From the NCBI GenBank assembly GCA_010206225.2, contig VIQU02000015.1:1-64000 (forward strand): DNA of 64,000 bases, in the 5' to 3' direction. This document shows positions 57,302 through 64,000 of the stretch, piece by piece (position 1 is the stretch's first letter; each line of letters starts with the position of its first letter). The translations under genes were made by a program, and so were the position numbers. Source of the stretch: Lachnospiraceae bacterium MD308. GTDB taxonomy: Bacteria; Bacillota; Clostridia; Lachnospirales; Lachnospiraceae. The notes beneath the pieces are model-generated. The model was given only the letters and a program-made list of their open reading frames with translations. It was not told the origin of the DNA and did no database searches.

Positions 57302-58858
57302 GTGCTAAGTAATGGGTTCATTATTGCAATTGCAATAGTGCTTATCATAGCAGCGGCAGTAATCAGTCATTTTGTTACCGTATCCCGTCTGAAGAACAAT
57401 GCTGAGTCGAAGATCGGCAATGCGGAGACAAAAGCCCGCGAGATCATAGATGATGCGGTCAAGACGGCTGAGGCGAAGAAGAAGGAGTCTCTCTTGGAAA
57501 TTAAAGAGGAATCTATCAAGAATAAGAATGAGCTTGAAAAAGAGACCAAGGAACGCAGAGCGGAATTGCAGCGCTATGAGAAGCGTGTCCTTTCCAAAGA
57601 AGAGGCTTTAGACAAGAAGTCCGACGCCATTGAGAAGCGTGAGGCAGGATTTGCAGCAAAGGAAGAACAGCTCAAACACCGTGAAGCAAAGGTGGAAGAG
57701 ATGGGCAGGCAAAGAGTACAGGAACTAGAAAGAATCTCAGGACTTACCTCCGAACAGGCAAAAGAATATTTGTTGAAAACTGTTGAAGATGATGTAAAAC
57801 ATGACACCGCAAAACTGGTAAAGGAACTGGAAGCGCAGGCGAAGGAAGAGGCGGAAAAGCGCGCGAAAGAGTGCGTAGTAACTGCGATACAGAGATGTGC
57901 GGCTGATCACGTGGCAGAGACTACGATTTCAGTTGTACAGCTTCCGAGTGACGAGATGAAAGGCCGTATTATCGGAAGAGAGGGCCGTAATATCCGTACA
58001 CTGGAGACGATGACCGGCGTAGAGCTGATTATTGACGATACTCCGGAAGCAGTTGTGTTATCAGGCTTTGATCCGATCCGGCGTGAGGTTGCCAGAATCG
58101 CTCTTGAAAAGCTCATTGTCGATGGGCGTATCCATCCGGCAAGAATTGAGGAGATGGTCGAGAAGGCGCAGAGAGAAGTGGAAGCGATGATCCGTGAGGA
58201 AGGCGAGTCGGCTGCTTTAGAGGCAGGTGTTCATGGAATCCATCCGGAGCTTATTAAGCTTCTCGGAAGAATGAAGTTCCGTACAAGCTATGGGCAGAAT
58301 GCGCTGAAGCATTCTATGGAAGTGTCCCAGCTTGCAGGACTTCTTGCCGGCGAGATTGGGCTTGATGTCAGAATCGCGAAAAGAGCCGGTCTTCTGCATG
58401 ATATCGGGAAATCCATCGATCACGATGTGGAAGGTTCCCATATCCAAATTGGCGTAGATCTTTGCAGAAAATATAAGGAATCTGCGACAGTCATAAATGC
58501 AGTGGAAGCGCATCACGGCGATGTAGAACCGGAAACTTTGATCGCGTGTGTTGTACAGGCGGCAGATACGATTTCTGCGGCAAGACCGGGCGCGAGAAGA
58601 GAGACATTAGAAACATATACAAACAGATTAAAACAATTAGAAGAAATCACCAACCAGTTTAAGGGAGTTGATAAATCTTTTGCAATTCAGGCAGGTAGAG
58701 AGATTCGTGTTATGGTAGTTCCAGAGCAGGTATCTGATGCAGACATGGTATTGATGGCGAGGGATATTGCGAAACAGATTGAGTACGAGTTAGAATATCC
58801 TGGTCAGATTAAAGTCAATGTAATCCGTGAATCGCGGGTGACAGATTTTGCTAAATAG
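57302..58858 (+). CDS. rny: Ribonuclease Y
   Basis: The GTG start follows AAGGAGGTGCTCCT. The 518-residue protein has an N-terminal membrane helix ([20 protein letters not shown]), a long coiled coil (about 30-200), a KH domain ([22 protein letters not shown]) and an HD domain ([32 protein letters not shown]). It starts mRNA decay at the membrane in low-GC Gram-positives. It follows recX, which is typical in clostridia. Confidence 0.97.
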   Translation: MLSNGFIIAIAIVLIIAAAVISHFVTVSRLKNNAESKIGNAETKAREIIDDAVKTAEAKKKESLLEIKEESIKNKNELEKETKERRAELQRYEKRVLSKEEALDKKSDAIEKREAGFAAKEEQLKHREAKVEEMGRQRVQELERISGLTSEQAKEYLLKTVEDDVKHDTAKLVKELEAQAKEEAEKRAKECVVTAIQRCAADHVAETTISVVQLPSDEMKGRIIGREGRNIRTLETMTGVELIIDDTPEAVVLSGFDPIRREVARIALEKLIVDGRIHPARIEEMVEKAQREVEAMIREEGESAALEAGVHGIHPELIKLLGRMKFRTSYGQNALKHSMEVSQLAGLLAGEIGLDVRIAKRAGLLHDIGKSIDHDVEGSHIQIGVDLCRKYKESATVINAVEAHHGDVEPETLIACVVQAADTISAARPGARRETLETYTNRLKQLEEITNQFKGVDKSFAIQAGREIRVMVVPEQVSDADMVLMARDIAKQIEYELEYPGQIKVNVIRESRVTDFAK

Positions 58859-58890
58859 CGTAATGTAATAGAAATCTAAGCTTTAAAACC

Positions 58891-58936
58891 AAGGAAAGTC
58901 ATAAAATAGTAATATTTTAGGCTTTCCTTATTTTTA
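58891..58936 (+). terminator. Terminator after rny
   Basis: AAGGAAAG pairs with CTTTCCTT, followed by ATTTTTAT. The loop of about 23 bases is long and AT-rich. Confidence 0.7.
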
Positions 58937-58957
58937 TATTAACAGGAGGAAAAGAAT

Positions 58958-59500
58958 ATGGGTGAAGAGGTAAAAAGAATCGGAAGAGATCTGGTTCATA
59001 AGGGAGCGATCATTGATGTATATACGGATCATATGGAGTTTTCCAACGGTCATCACGCAGATTGGGATTTTATTCATCATGACGGGGCGGCAGCAGTAGT
59101 GCCGGTTCTTCCTGACGGCAGAATACTGATGGTTCAACAGTTCCGCAATGCGTTAGGAAGAGAAACGCTTGAGATTCCTGCCGGAAAACTGGACGAGCCC
59201 TGCGAGCCGTGGATTGAGTGTGCAAGACGCGAGCTGGAGGAAGAGACAGGCTACAAGTCTGATGAGCTGAACTGGCTGATTACTCTTTGCACGACGGTGG
59301 CATATTGTGATGAAAAGATTGGAATCTATGTTGCAAGAAACTTGAAATCGTCCAAGCAGAATCTTGACGAGGATGAATTTGTGGATGTGAAGGCATATAC
59401 TCTGGATGAATTGAAGGAAAAGATCTATGCCGGCGAGATTCAGGACTCTAAGACGATCGCGGCGCTTCTGGCTTATGAAGTAAAATATCTGCGCTCTTAG
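58958..59500 (+). CDS. NUDIX hydrolase (ADP-ribose pyrophosphatase type)
   Basis: ACAGGAGGAAAAGAAT precedes the ATG. The 180-residue protein has the Nudix box (GKLDEPCEPWIECARRELEEETG, GX5EX7REUXEEXG) and the NudF features DGRILMVQQFRNALGRETLEIPAG and YCDEKIGIYVARNL. It hydrolyses ADP-ribose to AMP and ribose 5-phosphate. It is followed by the SpoIIM-like gene after about 70 bases. Confidence 0.92.
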   Translation: MGEEVKRIGRDLVHKGAIIDVYTDHMEFSNGHHADWDFIHHDGAAAVVPVLPDGRILMVQQFRNALGRETLEIPAGKLDEPCEPWIECARRELEEETGYKSDELNWLITLCTTVAYCDEKIGIYVARNLKSSKQNLDEDEFVDVKAYTLDELKEKIYAGEIQDSKTIAALLAYEVKYLRS

Positions 59501-59573
59501 TACAAAAGATTTTAGAATATATTGCTTATGACCGGACATATAATGGAGTATCTTGACCAGGGAGGGAACGTCA

Positions 59574-60113
59574 GTGAGGATACAGGAAAACGGGAAGCAT
59601 TTTGCTCTGTATTATATGTTAGGTTTTTGCGCAGGGATTTTGTATGCGAATTTATTTGCCAAGGATTATATCATCAGCATGGGGATTCTCAGTGAATATT
59701 TTCTGAACCAATACAGTGCAGATGATATTCAGATAGCGGAATACCTCTGGTATGTGGCAAGAATCCGGCTGACTCCGGTGTTTATCTTAGGGGCGCTTGG
59801 ATGTACGAAACTTAAGAAAGGCGCGGCGGCGGCGTTTATCTTGTGGACAGGCTTCTCAAGCGGCCTGCTATTTTCTTCGGCAGTCATTAAGATGGGAGTG
59901 AAGGGTATCATCTTGTGCCTGATCGCGCTCGTTCCCCAGTTTTTGTTCTATATCGCGGGATATCTTGCTTTGCTTTGGTATCTTTACACCTATCCGCAGA
60001 TCCGGTGGAATCTGACGAAGACAGTGATCTTTCTCCTTCTTATGGCGGTGGGGATTCTTCTTGAGTGTTATGTCAATCCGGTTATCATGCAGATGTTTAT
60101 CCGGACGCTTTAA
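59574..60113 (+). CDS. Stage II sporulation protein M-like membrane protein
   Basis: GTG 59574 (MRIQENGKHF) follows CAGGGAGGGAACGTCA; seven upstream track codons are unsupported. The 179-residue protein has about five membrane helices with the SpoIIM pattern (FCAGILYANLFAKD, LTPVFILGALGCTKLKKGAAAAFILWTGFSSGLLFSSAVIKMGVKGI). SpoIIM works with SpoIID and SpoIIP in septal peptidoglycan removal during engulfment. Length is a little short of Bacillus SpoIIM, so orthology is probable rather than sure. It is convergent with spoVB with a four-base overlap of stops. Confidence 0.78.
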   Translation: MRIQENGKHFALYYMLGFCAGILYANLFAKDYIISMGILSEYFLNQYSADDIQIAEYLWYVARIRLTPVFILGALGCTKLKKGAAAAFILWTGFSSGLLFSSAVIKMGVKGIILCLIALVPQFLFYIAGYLALLWYLYTYPQIRWNLTKTVIFLLLMAVGILLECYVNPVIMQMFIRTL

Positions 60114-61453
60114 TGATGAGCATTCTGGGAGCGCAGATAGTGGCTTAAGTACAGGATGCACAGTGAGAAGGCGGCGAGCTGGCTGGCCAGCAGTCCCAGC
60201 AGGTATCCTTCGATTCCGAAAGAGGGGATGCAATAAAAGACACTGACGATCCGGATCAGAAGGCTGAAGGTATTGATGAAGAAAGAGAGCGTCGTCTTTC
60301 CGATCCCGTTGATAATGCTGATGAGTGTTGTGTTGGCATATAAAAACGGGCACATCCACGCCAGTGTCACGATGTAATCTCCGGCGGAGCGGCTCTTAAA
60401 GATAAAAAAGCCGATCCATTGTCCGCCAAGAAGCAGAAAAATGCAGCAGAGGCTTCCAAGCAGGACACAGCAGCAGACACTTTTCTGGATGATGTTTTTC
60501 ATCTGCTGTCTGCGGTTCAGAGTCTGGGCTTCCGCCACTGTCGGGAGAAGCATGGTGGAAACGGAGTTTGTGATAGCGGAAGGAAACAGCACACAGGGGA
60601 GAGCCATGCCGGTCAGCACCCCGTAGGTGCTCAGTGACTGGGAAACTGTCATCCCGTGTAACTGGAGCTTTAAAGGGATGGAAACTGCTTCGATACTTTG
60701 GAGCAGATTTAATAGTACCCGGCTTGCAGTCAGCGGGGCGGAGAGCAGAAGGAGTTCTCCGGCATAGGATACATATTCCGGGAGTTTTGTGATTCGTTTT
60801 GTAAGACTCTGGCAATACGGAGTCTTTTTTGTGATCGTTTTCAGGCAGAACATGGAAGAGGCAATCTCTCCGGCGATCAGACCGCCTACAGCGATAGAGA
60901 TACCGAACTTGGTTCCGTTCTTTATCCCGGCAAGATAGAAAAGATATACGGACAGAATTCGGACGAGCTGTTCGATCAATTGGGAGAAGGCCGGGATTTT
61001 CGTTTCCTTCAGCCCCAGATAATAGCCGACGATGCAGCTGTGGATGGAGGCAAAGGGGAAGGAATAGGAAAGTATGATCAGGAAACTGCTGCAGCGCTCC
61101 TCCTGTAAAAACTGTGCGGCGATCAGTTCTGCATAATTCTGCAGCAGCAGCATGACTATGACAGACAGGCTGACAGAAATCGCCATGCCGGTAAAAAGAA
61201 GTGTTCTGGCTTCTTTTTTTTTGCCTACGGAAACACGTTTTGCCACACATCTGGCGAGGGCGGTCTCGATTCCGGCGGAAGTAAGTGAAAAACAAAGCGC
61301 GTAGACAGGGAAAATAAGCTGATACAGTCCGACGCCTTCCTCGCCGAAGGTGTGGCTTAAGAAAATCCGGTAAAAGAATCCCATGAATCTGGTCGCAAAA
61401 CCAGTGATGGTCAAAATAAGTGTTCCTTTTAAAATTGTACGTTTGACAGACAT
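60110..61453 (-). CDS. spoVB: Stage V sporulation protein B / polysaccharide flippase
   Basis: ATG 61453 (MSVKRTILKGTLILTITGFATRFMGFFYRIFLSHTFGEEGVGLYQLIFP) follows AAGGAGCATTGATC. The 447-residue protein has about 14 membrane helices and the MurJ/SpoVB MOP-superfamily pattern, including GIETALARCVAKR and GVLTGMALPCVLFPSAITNS. SpoVB moves a peptidoglycan or cortex precursor across the forespore membrane. Non-sporulation paralogues exist, so specificity is not certain. The 372-aa antisense-frame ORF across it is a shadow. Confidence 0.88.
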   Translation of the reverse strand: MSVKRTILKGTLILTITGFATRFMGFFYRIFLSHTFGEEGVGLYQLIFPVYALCFSLTSAGIETALARCVAKRVSVGKKKEARTLLFTGMAISVSLSVIVMLLLQNYAELIAAQFLQEERCSSFLIILSYSFPFASIHSCIVGYYLGLKETKIPAFSQLIEQLVRILSVYLFYLAGIKNGTKFGISIAVGGLIAGEIASSMFCLKTITKKTPYCQSLTKRITKLPEYVSYAGELLLLSAPLTASRVLLNLLQSIEAVSIPLKLQLHGMTVSQSLSTYGVLTGMALPCVLFPSAITNSVSTMLLPTVAEAQTLNRRQQMKNIIQKSVCCCVLLGSLCCIFLLLGGQWIGFFIFKSRSAGDYIVTLAWMCPFLYANTTLISIINGIGKTTLSFFINTFSLLIRIVSVFYCIPSFGIEGYLLGLLASQLAAFSLCILYLSHYLRSQNAHH

Positions 61454-61562
61454 GATCAATGCTCCTTGAGCTTATTATTACAGCATATTCCAAGTGGATC
61501 CAAACTATGCGCATGCAAAATACTGTGCGGATAATGTACCTGCACCATTTTTTTAGAAAGGC

Positions 61563-61591
61563 TTGACAGATACACTTGATGGTGGTATTCT
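61563..61591 (+). promoter_or_regulatory. Promoter of the Rrf2-iscS-iscU operon
   Basis: TTGACA and TATTCT are 17 bases apart. The Rrf2 operator lies about 17 bases downstream of the -10. Confidence 0.7.
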
Positions 61592-61607
61592 ACTGATGTA
61601 AATAAAT

Positions 61608-61624
61608 CCGAGTAAATTACTAGG
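61608..61624. promoter_or_regulatory. Rrf2/IscR-type operator
   Basis: CCGAGTAA-A-TTACTAGG is an inverted repeat with 7 of 8 paired positions, just after the transcription start. Rrf2-type Fe-S regulators bind CC/GG-bounded AGTA/TACT dyads, so the following Rrf2 protein is the expected ligand. Confidence 0.65.
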
Positions 61625-61644
61625 GATTAAAAGAAGGTGATAGA

Positions 61645-62100
61645 TTGAAGCTTTCGACAAAAGGAAGATATGGACTGAGGGCGATGATCGACCTTGCCAG
61701 ATACAGTGGTCAGGAGCCGGTTACGATCAGCAGCATTGCCGCGCGCCAGAATATCTCGGAGCGTTATCTGGAACAGATCGTGGCGCTCCTTAAGAAAGGC
61801 GGGCTGGTAAAAAGTATCCGGGGCGCTTCGGGAGGTTACGTACTTGCAAAAGAGATGAAGGAAATCTCGGTGGGCGATATTCTACGTGTGCTGGAGGGGA
61901 GTCTTGAGCCGGTAAAATGTGCCGCATTTGATTCGGAGGACGGTTGTATAGCCGCTGGCGGCTGTGTGACGAAATACGTATGGCAGAAGATTAATGAGAG
62001 TATTGCCCGGACAGTCGATGAGATGAATCTGAAGGAACTGGTACAGGAGAGCCAGCGCATTAATCCGGAGGGAGACTATACGAATCATATGTGCGGCTAA
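61645..62100 (+). CDS. Rrf2 family Fe-S sensing regulator (IscR-like)
   Basis: The TTG start follows AGAAGGTGATAGA. The 151-residue protein has the Rrf2 winged helix (MKLSTKGRYGLRAMIDLARY, SSIAARQNISERYLEQIVALLKKGGLVKSIRGASGGYVLA) and three cysteines in KCAAFDSEDGCIAAGGC that match the IscR cluster-binding spacing approximately. It probably represses its own isc operon when cluster supply is good. The IscR identity is favoured over CymR by the three cysteines and by iscS-iscU downstream. Confidence 0.88.
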   Translation: MKLSTKGRYGLRAMIDLARYSGQEPVTISSIAARQNISERYLEQIVALLKKGGLVKSIRGASGGYVLAKEMKEISVGDILRVLEGSLEPVKCAAFDSEDGCIAAGGCVTKYVWQKINESIARTVDEMNLKELVQESQRINPEGDYTNHMCG

Positions 62101-62141
62101 AGTGATCTGATTATAAAGACAAAAAGAGCGGAGGTACGAAG

Positions 62142-63326
62142 ATGGACAGATTGATATATCTTGATAATGCGGCGACCACGAAGACGGCGCCGGAGGTTGT
62201 GGAGGCGATGCTTCCATATTTTACAGAGAATTACGGGAATCCTTCCAGCGTGTATGGATTTGCCGCTAGGAATAAAGAGGCGGTTGCGAGGCAGAGGGAA
62301 GCGATCGCAGGGGTCCTTGGCGTGCAGGCGAAAGAGATCTACTTTACAGCAGGAGGTTCTGAGGCGGACAATTGGGCGCTTAAGGCTGCTGCAGAGTGCT
62401 ATGCGTCAAAGGGAAATCATATCATCACCACGAAGATTGAGCACCATGCGATCCTGCATTCTGCACAGTATCTGGAAAAGAGAGGCTTTGAGGTGACTTA
62501 TCTGGATGTGGATGAGAATGGCGTTGTAAAGCTTGATGAGCTTAAGGCGGCAATCCGCCCGACTACGATACTGATCTCCGTTATGTTTGCGAATAATGAG
62601 ATTGGAACGATTCAGCCAATCAGAGAGATCGGGGAGATTGCGAAGGAACATGGGATTTTGTTTCATACGGATGCAGTGCAGGCATTCGGACAGATTCCGA
62701 TTTCTGCGGATGAATGCAACATTGACATGCTAAGCGCCAGCGGCCATAAGCTGAACGGGCCTAAGGGAATCGGATTTTTATATATCCGTACGGGTGTGAA
62801 GATCCGTTCCTTTGTGCATGGCGGCGCACAGGAGAGGAAGCGCCGGGCAGGTACGGAGAATGTATCAGGGATCATAGGAATCGGAACGGCGGCGAAGCGT
62901 GCTGCTGACACGATGCATGAGCGAATCCAAAAGGAAACGAAGCTTCGGGATTACCTGATCGGGCGTGTGCTTGAGGAGATCCCGTATACGAAGCTTAACG
63001 GGCATCCGACAAAGAGACTTCCTAATAATGCTAATTTTAGTTTTCGTTTTGTGGAAGGTGAGTCGCTTCTGATCATGCTCGATATGAAGGGGATCTGCGC
63101 TTCCAGTGGTTCGGCGTGTACGTCAGGCTCGCTGGATCCGTCCCATGTGCTTTTGGCGATCGGACTGCCTCATGAGATCGCCCACGGCTCCTTAAGGCTG
63201 ACGCTCAGTGAGGAGACGACGAAAGAGGAGATTGACTATACGGTAGATTGTTTGAGAGAGATTGTGAAGCATCTCAGGGAGATGTCACCGCTTTATGAAG
63301 ATTTTGTGAAAAAGAATCACGGTTAG
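62142..63326 (+). CDS. iscS: Cysteine desulfurase (IscS/NifS family)
   Basis: AGCGGAGGTACGAAG precedes the ATG. The 394-residue PLP enzyme has IYLDNAATTKTAPEVVEAMLPY, TAGGSEADNWAL, FHTDAVQAFGQI, the PLP lysine in SASGHKLNGPKGIGF, and the active cysteine in CASSGSACTSGSLDPSHVL. It takes sulfur from cysteine and gives it to IscU for Fe-S clusters and, downstream, to MnmA for tRNA thiolation. The enzyme is class I (long active-site loop). Confidence 0.95.
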   Translation: MDRLIYLDNAATTKTAPEVVEAMLPYFTENYGNPSSVYGFAARNKEAVARQREAIAGVLGVQAKEIYFTAGGSEADNWALKAAAECYASKGNHIITTKIEHHAILHSAQYLEKRGFEVTYLDVDENGVVKLDELKAAIRPTTILISVMFANNEIGTIQPIREIGEIAKEHGILFHTDAVQAFGQIPISADECNIDMLSASGHKLNGPKGIGFLYIRTGVKIRSFVHGGAQERKRRAGTENVSGIIGIGTAAKRAADTMHERIQKETKLRDYLIGRVLEEIPYTKLNGHPTKRLPNNANFSFRFVEGESLLIMLDMKGICASSGSACTSGSLDPSHVLLAIGLPHEIAHGSLRLTLSEETTKEEIDYTVDCLREIVKHLREMSPLYEDFVKKNHG

Positions 63327-63338
63327 GAGGAAGATACG

Positions 63339-63782
63339 ATGTATTCAGAAAAAGTAATGGATCATTTTCAAAATCCAAGAAATGTAGGAGAGATAGAAGA
63401 CGCCAGCGGAGTAGGAACTGTGGGCAATGCAAAATGCGGAGATATTATGCGGATCTATCTTGATATTGATGAAAATAAGATTATCAGGGATGTAAAGTTC
63501 AAGACGTTTGGATGCGGAGCTGCGGTTGCTACAAGCAGCATGGCGACGGAGCTTGTGAAAGGAAAATCCATTGAGGAGGCCATGCAGGTGACGAACCGCG
63601 CGGTGATGGAGGCGCTGGACGGACTGCCGCCGGTAAAGGTACACTGTTCTCTGCTGGCGGAGGAGGCCATCCATGCGGCGCTTTGGGATTATGCCGAAAA
63701 ACATGACATTAAGATAGAAGGCCTTGAGAAACCGAAGTCCGATATCCATGAGGGCGAGGAAGAGGAAGAAGAAGAGTATTAA
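63339..63782 (+). CDS. iscU: Iron-sulfur cluster scaffold protein IscU
   Basis: TAGGAGGAAGATACG precedes the ATG. The 147-residue protein (MYSEKVMDHFQNPRNVGEIEDASGVGTVGN) has the three cluster cysteines C33, C59, C103 and Asp35 (AKCGD, FGCGAA, VHCSLLAE), all intact. A poly-glutamate tail (EGEEEEEEEY) is added after the usual end, of unknown use. It builds [2Fe-2S] or [4Fe-4S] clusters from IscS sulfur. Confidence 0.95.
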   Translation: MYSEKVMDHFQNPRNVGEIEDASGVGTVGNAKCGDIMRIYLDIDENKIIRDVKFKTFGCGAAVATSSMATELVKGKSIEEAMQVTNRAVMEALDGLPPVKVHCSLLAEEAIHAALWDYAEKHDIKIEGLEKPKSDIHEGEEEEEEEY

Positions 63783-63821
63783 GATGTGGGGATCAATGCT
63801 GCACGGAAACGGTATTTTTAA

Positions 63822-64000
<179 letters not shown>

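Noticed and set aside
60396-61514. 372-aa ORF on the minus strand, shifted frame across spoVB
   Set aside because: It overlaps the well-supported spoVB frame, has no ribosome site, and its Cys/His/Arg-rich composition is that of a shadow frame.

Overview
The window reads as chromosomal DNA of an anaerobic, probably spore-forming Firmicute of the Lachnospiraceae type (Clostridium cluster XIVa). The evidence is moderate GC, strong AGGAGG-type ribosome sites, TTG/GTG starts, YlbJ, SpoVB and SpoIIM-like proteins, the rsmD-coaD-ylbJ neighbourhood, a Flx-Hdr electron-transfer operon, and a CGAAC-N4-GTTCG SOS box in front of recA. I cannot name the species. No rRNA, tRNA, CRISPR array or complete insertion sequence was seen.

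Bases 1-17,000 are accessory and show signs of turnover: uncharacterised small proteins, a PadR regulator with an aberrant tail, an XRE/Uma2 pair, a two-component system with a FtsX-type ABC exporter, an ABC-ATPase remnant fused to a GNAT gene, a LytTR/DUF3021/ABC cassette, a TnpV-like scrap, a Qnr-like pentapeptide protein, a PadR/DUF2812 pair, an alkyltransferase-like protein, a MATE pump and a membrane-anchored MerR regulator. Bases 17,000-23,200 hold a monofunctional transglycosylase, a chemoreceptor overlapping a lipoprotein with an FMN-attachment motif, and rsmD, coaD, a coiled-coil protein and ylbJ.

Bases 23,460-36,000 are the metabolic centrepiece: a lactate/malate dehydrogenase family protein, hdrB-hdrC-hdrA, flxD-flxC-flxB-flxA, fumarate reductase-type frdB-frdA, a two-subunit class I fumarase, and an AspT-type exchanger, all on one strand with short gaps. 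The simplest reading is a cytoplasmic reductive branch (oxaloacetate to malate to fumarate to succinate) in which a NADH-oxidising, potentially bifurcating Flx-Hdr complex feeds a soluble fumarate reductase. Two Rex-like (NADH/NAD+) operators lie in front of the first gene. The individual families are known; physical coupling of Flx-Hdr to a soluble FrdAB is my inference and the most interesting hypothesis here.

Bases 36,100-64,000 are mostly housekeeping: yaaA, a DinJ/YafQ toxin-antitoxin module, glnK-amtB with a terminator-like leader, a HAD phosphatase and a metallophosphoesterase, scpAB, a DacF-type carboxypeptidase, a GntR-regulated ABC exporter, a two-component system divergent from a YfhO protein, a secreted RCC1/BspA-like chimera, recA-recX-rny, a NUDIX hydrolase, spoIIM-like and spoVB, and an Rrf2-iscS-iscU-mnmA iron-sulfur/thiouridylation operon cut by the window edge.
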